Positions 46,224-54,748 of a stretch of 64,000 nt of DNA are shown here, piece by piece. Where the stretch lies: positions 372,001-436,000 of the forward strand of contig NZ_FMTP01000002.1 of assembly GCF_900100155.1 (NCBI RefSeq), read 5' to 3'. The DNA is from Ancylobacter rudongensis. GTDB lineage: Bacteria > Pseudomonadota > Alphaproteobacteria > Rhizobiales > Xanthobacteraceae. The notes under the pieces were generated by a model. The model saw nothing but the letters and a program-made list of their open reading frames with translations, made no database searches and was not told the origin of the DNA. Every line of letters starts with the position of its first letter. The first letter of the stretch is position 1. The translations under genes and the position numbers were made by a program.

Positions 46224-46512
46224 CTTTCGTGGCTATTTTCATACTCCAAAGGAGGGTAGCGAGATAACGGATATTTTTTACAGCCTTTTCTTGGAAGATG
46301 ATTTGATCTCGGAGCTCCGTTAAGCCACCTCACGGCATGTAAGCGGCGCCGCATACACTAGTTGCACGCGCCTCTGGGCGCTTCGCGACCATCGCGCGGC
46401 GCTGCCACGATGAGTGTGTGCGAACACCCTGTCCGGCAACGCATGTCCGTTCCTCGCCGGCGCCGCCTCAGAGCCTGTGCGAAAATTCGATAGTCGGATG
46501 GGGAACTGGCAC
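46224..46512. other. Non-coding stretch in the accessory patch
   Basis: About 290 bases of mixed composition between the AT-rich orphan and the convergent secreted orphan. Short reading frames exist but have no ribosome sites or codon bias. No tRNA, hairpin terminator or promoter was identified with confidence. Confidence 0.5.
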
Positions 46513-46932
46513 TTAACTGTCCATCGGCTCTTTTCGGGCTCGTTGCCACTCCTCCCAGCAATTTTCGGGATCGATATCGAGGTAACCTCGTGCTTCATCG
46601 ATCTTCCGGGCAACGTCGGGCGGAACAGCAACCGCTTCACAATTGTCGCGGATTTCGATCACCTCTTCCTCAGTCAAAGGGCTTCCCTTGTCTCGCTCCC
46701 GGCTGATTAGAGTGGAGACAAGACTGGGAATTGGATAGATAATGAGATATTCGTCCTTGCTCATGGAACATCCTTCAAAGCGGTGACTCATCTTGGCTTG
46801 AAGGCGGCTGTAGAGCCCTGAGCAAACAGCCCACTTCTGCGAGAACAGCGAGGCTGAATTCATAGGGGCGATCTCGCCCGCCAATGCAATACCTGATTGT
46901 AGTAATGCTATTCCGAGCAAGAGCAACCTCAT
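46513..46932 (-). CDS. Orphan protein with signal peptide and LTEEEV/DIDPENCWEEW domain
   Basis: A 139-residue protein. Residues 1-18 (MRLLLLGIALLQSGIALA) form a signal peptide, with GAGAGG 6 bases before ATG 46932. The C-terminal part (from residue 57) resembles small uncharacterised proteobacterial proteins with PLTEEEVIEIRD and DIDPENCWEEWQRAR. An internal ATG at 46764, MSKDEYLIIYPIPS, has its own AAGGA 7 bases upstream, so an 82-residue cytoplasmic form may also be made. Two cysteines (C37, C55) lie in the extension. Function unknown. Confidence 0.65.
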   Translation of the reverse strand: MRLLLLGIALLQSGIALAGEIAPMNSASLFSQKWAVCSGLYSRLQAKMSHRFEGCSMSKDEYLIIYPIPSLVSTLISRERDKGSPLTEEEVIEIRDNCEAVAVPPDVARKIDEARGYLDIDPENCWEEWQRARKEPMDS

Positions 46933-47086
46933 ACCCTACCTCTCCCCTGAATAGCGCGACGATAGAACTCCCCTGAGCCTGACGTCAACTTCAGTCCGGC
47001 AACCGATGACATAGTTCTCCCGCAGATGGCCGGAATGGTCGCCTAACTACTGATTCCAGGCCGACTTATGCCTAAACGGAAACGCT

Positions 47087-47370
47087 ATGTGGAACCCGAC
47101 CACCCGGCGACAGTATAGTCGCGGTCGGCCACGATACGAAGCCGACCTGACGCATGCTGAATGGGAAGTGATCGCTCTGCTTCTTCCAGACCGAGCGTCG
47201 AGAGGGCGTAAACCAGTCTGGCCGCTGCGCGAAATCGTCAACGCCATCTTCTATGTTCTGCGGGGCGGCATCCCATGGCGCCTGATCCCGAAAGACCTTC
47301 CTCCCAAGAGCACTGTGTTTGGCTATTTCTGCAACTGGCGCGACGCTGGCGTCTTCACGCCGATCAATCG
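47087..47370 (+). pseudogene. IS5-family transposase, N-terminal fragment
   Basis: The first 90 or so residues match the start of IS5-type transposases: W-x-TTRRQYSRGRPRYEADLTHAEW, then GRKPVWPLREIVNAIFYVLRGGIPWRLIPKD and GYFCNWRDAGV. The similarity stops near 47370, after which the frame runs into the palindrome at 47427-47460. The DDE catalytic residues are absent, so it is inactive. No clear terminal inverted repeats remain. It shows that mobile DNA entered this patch. Confidence 0.85.
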
Positions 47371-47426
47371 GACGGCCGAAGGCCGATCCGGGATCACGCC
47401 GAAGGATCGCGCGCAACGATAACCCC

Positions 47427-47460
47427 GATCCCGGTTCTCGCGCCGCCCGGCCGGGATGAC
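47427..47460. repeat. Interspersed palindrome GATCCCGG...CCGGGATGAC
   Basis: A 34-base copy of the family seen at 19127-19160, placed just beyond the breakpoint of the transposase fragment. It may mark where the insertion sequence was truncated. Confidence 0.75.
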
Positions 47461-47492
47461 GCCAGCCTGAAGCCATGCGGGATGCGCCGCTT

Positions 47493-47524
47493 CAGCGCCT
47501 ATGCCCCCCCCCCCCGACAGATCC
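47493..47524. repeat. Partial copy of the moeB-like gene end with a 12-C run
   Basis: CAGCGCCTATG followed by twelve C (47504-47515) and GACAGATCC mirrors CAGCGCCTATGACCCGACAGATCC at 48453-48476, the 3' end of the MoeB/ThiF-family gene. The two copies are in direct orientation and bracket the AT-rich membrane protein gene. The C-run is a slippage-prone homopolymer and possible sequencing weak point. Confidence 0.7.
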
Positions 47525-47663
47525 GCGCCCGACCGAGCCACCCCATGGCACGTGAACACCCTGTCGCGTTGCCTCGCGTCCATTCAAAGGGTAATGATCT
47601 TAGCGATTACGGCCTCACATCGCAGATTTTGCCGAGCTAATCGGTCTATGCACGGAGCCGCAT

Positions 47664-48056
47664 ATGATAAAACGTGCATTATTTGCTATATTTGGATTCT
47701 TATCATTATATATATCATTATTTATATTTATGATAAGCTTAAATATTATAGTATTTGTCGTACATGTGGAAAATTTTCCTGGTGGCACCATCGAAATAGG
47801 CGACGGCACCCGGCATATTTCAAAAAAAGATGGATATATAGCGTTCATCCAACAATTAAATAGCGGCTCCGGCGTCACCTTGAAGTGCGCAGAATCTGTA
47901 GATAGAGATGGATATTTTCTACCTCTACTTGATCAGTTTATATACATTGAAATAGATGGCTGCCATATAAAGTATGTCTGGGGATATGATTTAATATATC
48001 CATTTATGATTATATTCGATTTTTTAATTCAAATTTACATTTATATGTTCAACTGA
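47664..48056 (+). CDS. AT-rich orphan membrane protein
   Basis: A 130-residue protein. Residues 5-35 (ALFAIFGFLSLYISLFIFMISLNIIVFVV) are a transmembrane segment, the middle is a soluble domain with two cysteines, and the C-terminus (YPFMIIFDFLIQIYIYMF) is hydrophobic again. CGGAG is 7 bases upstream of ATG 47664. The DNA is strongly AT-rich, unlike the flanks, implying recent acquisition. No family recognised. Confidence 0.6.
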   Translation: MIKRALFAIFGFLSLYISLFIFMISLNIIVFVVHVENFPGGTIEIGDGTRHISKKDGYIAFIQQLNSGSGVTLKCAESVDRDGYFLPLLDQFIYIEIDGCHIKYVWGYDLIYPFMIIFDFLIQIYIYMFN

Positions 48057-48183
48057 GCACTCATCTACATCCACAACAGCGGCCCGCGCGCTACTGGCCT
48101 GACGTAGATCGCCGCACATTGCTCAGGTCTCTGTTCGGCCCGCTCGCCGGAGGGACAGTACAGCCCCCGCGCGCTCGGCTTCC

Positions 48184-48294
48184 CCGGACACGTCGCGCCT
48201 CGCGCGACGCCGATCCGGGACCCGGGAGAGCGTCTTCAGCCTCACACCTACGCATCTGCGTGCTTCGAGGCGCGCTGCGCGCGCACCTCAGCAT
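48184..48294. repeat. Intergenic repeat, right copy flanking the AT-rich patch
   Basis: Begins near GTCGCGCCTCGCGCGACGCC and contains the same 31-base core (48255-48285) and TCAGCATG as the left copy at 45750-45866. Together with the element at 48379-48421 it fills the 395-base gene-free stretch between the orphan membrane protein and the MoeB/ThiF gene. Confidence 0.75.
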
Positions 48295-48378
48295 GGCGTG
48301 GTCCGGCCTCTGGCAGATCGTCCCCAGTGCGACGCTTCGCTTGCGGCTCAGCATAACGCAGCCCTGCCTGGGTGCAGC

Positions 48379-48421
48379 GTCATCCTGAGGTGCCCGGGCG
48401 AAGCCCGGGCCTCGAAGGATG
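48379..48421. repeat. Palindrome arm GTCATCCTGAGGTG...CTCGAAGGATGG
   Basis: Matches the left half of the 105-base repeat at 31756-31860, with an internal stem CCCGGGC/GCCCGGG. It lies 3' of the MoeB/ThiF-family gene and could terminate or protect its transcript. Confidence 0.7.
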
Positions 48422-48451
48422 GGCCTCGAAGAAGGACCCACCCGCTGCCGG

Positions 48452-49300
48452 TCAGCGCCTATGACCCGACAGATCCTTGATCGTCGGGTTCTCGCCGGTC
48501 AGCGGGTTGTCCGGGTCCCAGCCATAGCTCAGCGTCTCGAAGCGCATGGTGAGGGTGTCGATCATCAACAGCCGCCCGACCAGCCCCTCGCCGAAGCCGA
48601 CCACGGCGCGCACGGCCTCCAGCGCCACCAGCGTGCCGGCGACCCCGGCCACCGCGCCGAGAATGCCGGCCTCGGCGCAGCTGGGCACCAGCCCCGCCGG
48701 CGGCGGCTGCGGGAACAGGCAGCGATAGGTCGGGTTCGGCGTGCCGTCTGCCGCCTTCTCATGCGGGCGCAGCGTCGTCACCGTGGCATCAAAACGCCCC
48801 AGCGCGGCGGAGACGAGAGGCACGCCGGCCAGCGCGCAGGCGTCCGAGACGAGATAGCGGGTGGAGAAATTGTCCGAACCGTCGATCACCACATCGGCCC
48901 CGCCCACCAGCGCCAGCGCGTTTTCCGCCGTCAGCCGGGCGTTGATGCCTTCAAACGCCACATGCGGGTTGAGCGCGGCGATGAACGCGCCCGCGCTCTC
49001 GGTCTTGCGCCGGCCGATGGCGGCGGTGGTGTGGATGATTTGCCGCTGCAGATTGGACAGCGACACCTCGTCATCATCAATGACCGTGAGATGGCCGACC
49101 CCGGCGGCGGCGAGATACATCAGCGCCGGCGCGCCGAGCCCGCCCGCGCCCACAACCAGCATCCGCGCCTTTTTCAGCTTCTGCTGGCCCGGTCCGCCGA
49201 TTTCAGCGAGCACGAGATGGCGGGCATAACGCTCCACCTCCTCGGGGGAGAACAGCGGCGCGCGCGGCGGCGGGGCAGAGGCGGCGGGAGTGTCTGTCAT
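48452..49300 (-). CDS. HesA/MoeB/ThiF family adenylyltransferase (MoeB-like)
   Basis: A 282-residue E1-like enzyme that adenylates the C-terminus of a sulfur-carrier protein. RYARHLVLAEIGGPGQQKL opens the domain; the ATP site GAGGLG is at 51-56, and DDDEVSLSNLQRQI and the Asp in IDGSDNF follow. The Cys motifs are YRCLFP and SCAEAGILG, but the paired CxxC zinc ligands of E. coli MoeB are not seen. Likely partner is MoaD or ThiS, neither encoded nearby. ATG 49300 lies in a short 93-base divergent gap to the SHMT-like gene. Confidence 0.9.
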   Translation of the reverse strand: MTDTPAASAPPPRAPLFSPEEVERYARHLVLAEIGGPGQQKLKKARMLVVGAGGLGAPALMYLAAAGVGHLTVIDDDEVSLSNLQRQIIHTTAAIGRRKTESAGAFIAALNPHVAFEGINARLTAENALALVGGADVVIDGSDNFSTRYLVSDACALAGVPLVSAALGRFDATVTTLRPHEKAADGTPNPTYRCLFPQPPPAGLVPSCAEAGILGAVAGVAGTLVALEAVRAVVGFGEGLVGRLLMIDTLTMRFETLSYGWDPDNPLTGENPTIKDLSGHRR

Positions 49301-49393
49301 GGCTGAGCTATATAACAACCCGCCGCCCGCTCGCCACACTCTGCGTGGCGAGGCCGCATTGGCCGCGCGGCGATTAGCGGCTATCTCCGTGGC

Positions 49394-50617
49394 ATGACAC
49401 CGGACCATGCAACGCTCTTCGCCGCCGCCGCGCGCCATGGCGACACGCTCGCCCGCCAGCGCCTCGTGCTCTATGCCGGCGCCAACCTGCCCTCGCCGGA
49501 GGTGATCGCCGCCACGGCGCCCGGGCTCGGTGCCATGCCCTCGATGGGGCCGAGCTTCGACAAGGAGCAGCCGGGCACGGAACTCGTCTCGCAGTTCGAG
49601 GTGGCGGTGCGGCAGGAGGCCTGCGCCCTCTTTCGCGCCGGCTGGGCCGAGCCGCGCCTGCCGAGCGCCACTTTGTGCAATCTCGCGGTGTTCCACGCCT
49701 TCGCCCGGCCGGGCGAGCTGATGCTGGCGCCTGACAAGGCGCAGGGCGGGCATCTGAGCCAGCGGCGCGGCGGCACGCCTGATCTTGCCGGGCTGGTCTG
49801 CGACGAGCTTCCTTTTGATGCCGCCGGCCTGTGCCTCGACGCGACAGGCGCCGCGCGGATGGTGGAAGAGCGGCGGCCGCGCCTCGTCATGCTCGGGCGC
49901 AGCGCGATGGTGCGGGCGGACGATATCGCGCCCGTGGTCGCGGCGGCGCGCGCGGTGGGGGCAACCACCGTGTTCGACGCCTCGCATGTCGCCGGGCTGA
50001 TTGCGGGCGGCACCTATCCCAACCCGCTGGAGGCCGGCGTCGACGTGCTTGTCACCTCGACCTACAAGACCCTGCCCGGCCTGCCGCACGGCCTCATCCT
50101 CGGCCGCGACCCGGCGCAGGGCGAGGCGCTGACGCGGCTGCTGGATGCGCGCTTCCTCGCCAATTCCAACGCCGCCCTGCTGCCGCCGCTGCTGCGCCTG
50201 CTCACCGACATGCGCGCCGGCGCGACTGACTACGCCGGGCGCGTGGTGGCCAACACCGCCGCCCTCGCCGAGGCCTGCCGCGCGCGCGGCCTGCCGGTGA
50301 TCGCGCCCGAGGCCGGCCACACGCACCAGATGCTGATCCCGATCGCGGCGGGCGCCGCGCCGCGTGCGCTGGTGGCGGCGCTGGCGGAAAGCGGCGTCAT
50401 CATCGGCCTCTGCCCCGACATCACCCGGCCGGGGGGAACCGCGCTGCGGGTCGGCACGCAGTTTCTGGCGACGCTGGGGCTTCTCGCCCCCGACATGGAG
50501 GCCGTCGCCGACATCCTCGCCGGCCTGCTGTCAGGCGACGACGGTGTCGGCCTGCGCCCGGACCCGGCGCCGGGCACCCCGGCGCGGATCGAGGACCTGC
50601 TCGCCGGGCCGGCGTGA
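49394..50617 (+). CDS. SHMT-like fold-type I PLP enzyme
   Basis: A 407-residue protein of the aspartate aminotransferase fold resembling serine hydroxymethyltransferase: YAGANLPSPEVIAA and GPSFDKEQPG at the N-terminus, DASHVAGLIAGGTYPNPL with the PLP Asp (D195), and the Schiff-base lysine K225 in VTSTYKTLPGLPHG. The true SHMT folate residues and the THKTLRGPRGG form are altered, so another aldol or transaminase-like reaction is possible. It lies 111 bases before the pyruvate decarboxylase gene on the same strand. Confidence 0.8.
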   Translation: MTPDHATLFAAAARHGDTLARQRLVLYAGANLPSPEVIAATAPGLGAMPSMGPSFDKEQPGTELVSQFEVAVRQEACALFRAGWAEPRLPSATLCNLAVFHAFARPGELMLAPDKAQGGHLSQRRGGTPDLAGLVCDELPFDAAGLCLDATGAARMVEERRPRLVMLGRSAMVRADDIAPVVAAARAVGATTVFDASHVAGLIAGGTYPNPLEAGVDVLVTSTYKTLPGLPHGLILGRDPAQGEALTRLLDARFLANSNAALLPPLLRLLTDMRAGATDYAGRVVANTAALAEACRARGLPVIAPEAGHTHQMLIPIAAGAAPRALVAALAESGVIIGLCPDITRPGGTALRVGTQFLATLGLLAPDMEAVADILAGLLSGDDGVGLRPDPAPGTPARIEDLLAGPA

Positions 50618-50728
50618 GCGCGCCTGAGGCCGGCCCGAGAGCGCGCGCGGCGTTCATTCGAGATACCGGCGGGCCGGGGATGCTGCTAGGTTCCGGGGAC
50701 CTTCCTCAAGGCAATGACCGAGCGCAAC

Positions 50729-52414
50729 ATGACGTACACCGTAGGTAGCTATCTTGCCGCCCGTCTCGCCCAGATCGGGCTGAAGCACCATTTCGCCGTG
50801 GCCGGCGACTTCAATCTGGCACTGCTCGACCAATTGCTGACCAATGAGGAAACCGAGCAGGTCTATTGCTGCAACGAGCTCAATTGCGGCTATGCCGCCG
50901 AGGGCTATGCCCGGGCCAATGGCGCCGCGGCGGCCGTCGTCACCTTCAGCGTCGGCGGTCTGTCGATCATCAACGCCATTGCCGGCGCCAATGCGGAGAA
51001 CCTGCCGGTGATCCTGATCTCCGGCGCGCCGAACACCAATGACCGCGCCACCGACCATCTGCTGCACCACACGATGGCGACCTCCGATCTCTCCTACCAG
51101 CTGGACATCGCCGCCCGGATCACCTGCTGCGCGGTGGCGATCACCTCGCCCGAGCAGGCGCCCTCCCAGATCGACACGGCGATCCGCACCGCCCTGCGCG
51201 AAAGCAAGCCGGCCTATATCGAGATCGCCTGCAACATTGCCGGCGCTCCCTGCGCCGCGCCGGGGCCGGTGAGCGGCCTTCTCGCCGGCGCGCCCAGCGA
51301 TGCCGCGACGCTTGAGGCGGCGGTGGCGGCCGCGGCGGACTTCATCAAGGGCCGCAAGAAACCGGTCATCCTCATCGGCTGCAAGCTGCGCGCGGCCAAG
51401 GCCGAGCGCGCGGCGCTGGCGCTGGCGCAGGCGCTGGGCTGCCCGGTGGCGGTGATGGCGGCGGCCAAGAGCTTCTTCCCCGAGACGCACCCGCAATTTG
51501 CCGGCATCTACTGGGGCGAGGTCTCCGCGCCGGGCACGCGCGAGATCGTCGACTGGTCGGACGGGCTGATCTGCATCGGCACGCTGTTCAACGACTATTC
51601 CACCGTCGGCTGGACCTCGAACCCGGCCGGGGCGAACGTTCTCACCCTCGATATCGACCATGTCACCCTTGCCGGGCATGATTTCAGCGGCCTGCACCTT
51701 GCCGAGGTGCTGGACGGCCTGGCGGCACGGGTGGACGCGAACCCCACCGCCCTGAACGAGTTCCACCGGCTGCGCGCCGCGCCGGCCACGGTGCCGGAGG
51801 CGCCGCCGGAGGCCAAGCTCTCGCGCACCGAGATGATGCGCCAGATCCAGGGGCTGCTGACCGGCGACAGCACGGTCCTCGTCGAGACCGGCGATTCCTG
51901 GTTCAACGGCATGCGCCTCGCCTTGCCCGAAGGCGCGCGCTTCGAGATCGAGATGCAGTGGGGCTCGATTGGCTGGGCGGTGCCGGCCACCTTCGGCTAT
52001 GCGGTGGGCGCGCCCGGCAGGCGCGTGATCGCGATGATCGGCGACGGTTCGTTCCAGCTCACCGCGCAGGAGGTGGCGCAGATGATCCGGCGCAAGCTGC
52101 CGATCATCATCTTCCTCATCAATAATCGCGGCTACACGATCGAGGTCGAAATCCATGACGGCCCGTATAACAACATCAAGAACTGGGACTATGCCGGGCT
52201 GATCAACGTCTTCAACGCCGAGGACGGGGAAGGGCTCGGCCTGCGCGCCGGCACCGGCGGCGAACTCGCCGAGGCGATCACGCGGGCGCTCGGCAACACC
52301 AAGGGGCCGACCCTGATCGAATGCGCCCTCGACCGCGACGATTGTTCGCCCGACCTCATTTCCTGGGGACGCCGCGTCGCCACCGCCAATGCGCGCCCAC
52401 CGCAGCCGAAGTGA
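50729..52414 (+). CDS. pdc: Thiamine-diphosphate pyruvate decarboxylase, Zymomonas type
   Basis: A 561-residue non-oxidative pyruvate decarboxylase making acetaldehyde and CO2. From ATG 50729 ([13 protein letters not shown]) the numbering agrees with Zymomonas mobilis PDC: D27 (AGDFN), E50 (CCNELNCG), H113 and H114 (LLHHT) are in place, and the later catalytic Glu is E472 ([10 protein letters not shown]). The ThDP-binding GDGSFQ...NN motif is at 438-466. Long stretches look the same as Zymomonas PDC from memory. An upstream ATG at 50714 adds five residues. Pyruvate decarboxylase of this type is rare in bacteria; no alcohol dehydrogenase gene is adjacent. Confidence 0.93.
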   Translation: MTYTVGSYLAARLAQIGLKHHFAVAGDFNLALLDQLLTNEETEQVYCCNELNCGYAAEGYARANGAAAAVVTFSVGGLSIINAIAGANAENLPVILISGAPNTNDRATDHLLHHTMATSDLSYQLDIAARITCCAVAITSPEQAPSQIDTAIRTALRESKPAYIEIACNIAGAPCAAPGPVSGLLAGAPSDAATLEAAVAAAADFIKGRKKPVILIGCKLRAAKAERAALALAQALGCPVAVMAAAKSFFPETHPQFAGIYWGEVSAPGTREIVDWSDGLICIGTLFNDYSTVGWTSNPAGANVLTLDIDHVTLAGHDFSGLHLAEVLDGLAARVDANPTALNEFHRLRAAPATVPEAPPEAKLSRTEMMRQIQGLLTGDSTVLVETGDSWFNGMRLALPEGARFEIEMQWGSIGWAVPATFGYAVGAPGRRVIAMIGDGSFQLTAQEVAQMIRRKLPIIIFLINNRGYTIEVEIHDGPYNNIKNWDYAGLINVFNAEDGEGLGLRAGTGGELAEAITRALGNTKGPTLIECALDRDDCSPDLISWGRRVATANARPPQPK

Positions 52415-52423
52415 ACCAAGGCC

Positions 52424-52457
52424 TGCCGGCACGGCCCTGATGCGGGGCGTGCCGGCA
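52424..52457 (+). terminator. Hairpin downstream of pdc
   Basis: TGCCGGCACG (52424-52433) and CGTGCCGGCA (52448-52457) form a 10-bp perfect stem starting 10 bases after the pdc stop. It lacks a clear T-run, so it may be a rho-assisted stop or an mRNA stabiliser. Confidence 0.6.
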
Positions 52458-52555
52458 CGGTTAGGTGCGCTCCCGACGAAAGGCCCCTCGCACCCGGTTG
52501 CCGGGGGGCCATGGTTCGATTATGAAGACGCGGCACAGGCGCCTCGCGCGCCTCG

Positions 52556-52632
<77 letters not shown>

Positions 52633-52749
52633 CTTCGGCACAAAACTGCGAACGCCGTTCGCCGCCGCTCCTACACTTGATCCGGCCGCAAGCGTGCGCA
52701 GCAGGTCCGATTTGTTTCCCATCCGCTGAATCTCCGACCTGCTCACCAC

Positions 52750-53219
52750 CTAGACGCGCTGAGCGAGCGCTCGAAGATGGTCACGGTGATACTCGCCGGT
52801 CTCGATGCGCAGCATGGCGCTGGCGATCTCGGAGAAGCGCTTCAGGCCTCAGCGGTGACGATGGGGCCGACCCGCTCGACCGCGGCTTGCGCACGCTCAG
52901 CGTCTGCCTCGGTCTGGTCGCGAATCGCGGCCAGTTCGGCAATGCGGTCCTTCAATCAGAGATCGGCCAGGTTGATCAGGCCGTTCTCGATCGCCTCATG
53001 AAGGCGCTGCAGCTTGGCCTCAGCTTCGGTCGCCCGCTTATTGAGCTCGGTGATGTGGCTGCGCCGCCGCTCGACCCATTCCTCGCGCCGGTCGAGAAGC
53101 TGCTCCAGAAGGGTGGACAGGCGTTCCGGATCGAGGATGCGCCGTTCCAGATGATCGATGACGGCGCGGTCAAACCGGTCCATCCGGACGGCAAGGCCCT
53201 TGCACTCCGTCTTGCCCAT
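52750..53219 (-). pseudogene. Serine recombinase, C-terminal remnant
   Basis: Read on the minus strand, MGKTECKGLAVRMDRFD, then IDHLERRILDPERLSTLLEQLLDRREEW resembles the zinc-ribbon/coiled-coil C-terminal part of large serine recombinases. An in-frame TGA at 52956-52958 interrupts ...NGLINLADL, after which LKDRIAELAAIRDQTEADAE continues in the same frame to about 52845; a frameshift there leads to LKRFSEIASAMLRIETGEY and a stop at 52750. The N-terminal resolvase domain with the catalytic Ser is missing. The gene is dead. Confidence 0.75.
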
Positions 53220-53671
53220 CCGCCCGTTTCGGTGGGATGGATGTGTCGGAGGCCAAACGACGTCGGGTTCTCGAGGACGAAAACGGCAATCGGACCGCGC
53301 ATGCTGGCCTTTGCCATGCTCGACAATGTGGTGCTGAAGGATCTGACCGAATGGCAAGACTGGCAACACGCAGCCCGAGGTTTGCGTCCGGCGTCCTTGG
53401 GATGCCGCGTTCCTAAAGCAGCCCCCCGGAAAACGACCGCGAAAACGGGACGTCTCACCTGCCGGCGGTTCAGGTCTGCTTTTAAGAAATAGAAAGCAAG
53501 GCCTGAACGACCGAGAAGGCGGCGCAAAGCGGCCAGTTACAACGGCGTGCCGGGAGGGCCGCTTGAGTATCAAAAGCGCCAGCTCTGTGTATGGCACCTC
53601 CCAATTCTGTCCCGTTTGAGTAAGACTGTGCCGACGATTGGGAAGGCGCTGCGTCGAATGAGATCCCTGTG
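53220..53671. other. Stretch without a recognised gene
   Basis: About 450 bases between the recombinase remnant and the regulator gene. Open frames exist on both strands but show no family motifs; part may be further decayed recombinase sequence. No RNA gene was seen. The regulator promoter probably lies in the last 150 bases. Confidence 0.5.
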
Positions 53672-54571
53672 ATGGAGATCCAGCCTCTGCTGTCGGCGAA
53701 CGACATCCTGGCGCAACCGCGCTTCGGGCTGGCGCGCGAGATCTATGTCCGCGACATGCTCGAACTGCACGAGAACCAGCCGGCCGAGAACCGGCTGCTG
53801 ATCGATGGCGGCGCAGCGACGATCTTCATGAGCGTCATCATCATGGACGCCGGACATCGACCCCACGACCGCGCGACATGGCCGACCATGCAACTGCTTA
53901 AAAGGCAGATGGAGGCCCATGGCATCGCGAGCTGGCGCCGCACCCACGATATCGTCCGCCGTCTTGCGGATACCGGATACATCTCGGCCTACCGGGCGCC
54001 GAACGATCGCCGCGTCACATTGCTGGCGCCCACGGACAGGATGCTCATCCATGATCGCCGCGCGCTCCGCGTCTATTATCACCCGCTGCACGTCCTCTTT
54101 CCGGACCCCGGATATCCCGAACCGGTCAACCACGACCCGGCCTTTCATCGCATGGCGCGCGAAATATGTGCCGCGTTCCTGGCCCATGCGCAGCAATTCA
54201 TCCTGGCCAATCCGGTGATCGCCTTCTTCCTGCCCCGGCAGGCCGGCCACATGATACTGACCAAGCTCATGCATGTGTGCGCCCATCAGGACGATCAGGC
54301 GCCGCCGCAGGTGTCCTTTCTCAAGATCGGCGACAGCTTCGGCGTGTCCCGTACCCATGTGCGCAAGTTGCTGCAGGGGGCGGCGGAACTCGGCTTCGTG
54401 CGGCTGTCGGGCAACAGCGTCGACGTCACGCCCAAATGTCGCGCCGGCTTCGACCGATTCCTGGCCGACACCATGGCTGGCCATGATCTCATTTATCGCA
54501 TGGCGAAAGCACGCATGGCCCCTGGCGAAGACGCCGCAGCGGCCCCAATCGCGACCGTTGAAGCCCTTTGA
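53672..54571 (+). CDS. Putative two-domain winged-helix (MarR-like) regulator
   Basis: A 299-residue protein with two apparent winged-helix units. The first (residues 65-130) has MQLLKRQMEAHGIASWRRTHDIVRRLADTGYISAYRAPNDRRVTLLAPT; the second (205-265) has FLKIGDSFGVSRTHVRKLLQGAAELGFVRLSGNSVDVTP. The middle, with paired His and an ICAAFLAHAQQFIL helix, may sense a ligand. Start by ATG 53672 (GTG 53669 also possible); no strong ribosome site. It may control the cupin gene 177 bases downstream. It is not assigned to a named family. Confidence 0.65.
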   Translation: MEIQPLLSANDILAQPRFGLAREIYVRDMLELHENQPAENRLLIDGGAATIFMSVIIMDAGHRPHDRATWPTMQLLKRQMEAHGIASWRRTHDIVRRLADTGYISAYRAPNDRRVTLLAPTDRMLIHDRRALRVYYHPLHVLFPDPGYPEPVNHDPAFHRMAREICAAFLAHAQQFILANPVIAFFLPRQAGHMILTKLMHVCAHQDDQAPPQVSFLKIGDSFGVSRTHVRKLLQGAAELGFVRLSGNSVDVTPKCRAGFDRFLADTMAGHDLIYRMAKARMAPGEDAAAAPIATVEAL

Positions 54572-54748
54572 CGGTATAAAGTAACCTGCAGCACCGCCTT
54601 TCGCTTTCCTTCGCCAATGCAGGCGAAAAGTTCCGTAACGCCCCTACGTTGGTGCCTTTAGTGTCGGTGCGTCGGGACGTGGCGCGCGGCTCATCAGGTG
54701 GCCAGCAGCGCCCCGTGGCGATTGAAGCATCAGTATCGGAGGGATGTC

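Noticed and set aside
46320-46640. Minus-strand frame of 106 codons in the accessory patch
   Set aside because: No ribosome site, overlaps the better supported 46513-46932 gene and has no codon bias.
45750-48430. CRISPR array or phage genes in the repeat-bearing patch
   Set aside because: Repeats are few, long and not evenly spaced; no spacers, cas genes or phage structural genes were seen.
52677-53492. Plus-strand open frame of 271 codons
   Set aside because: It is opposite the recombinase remnant, whose minus-strand reading gives recognisable recombinase segments; the plus reading gives none.
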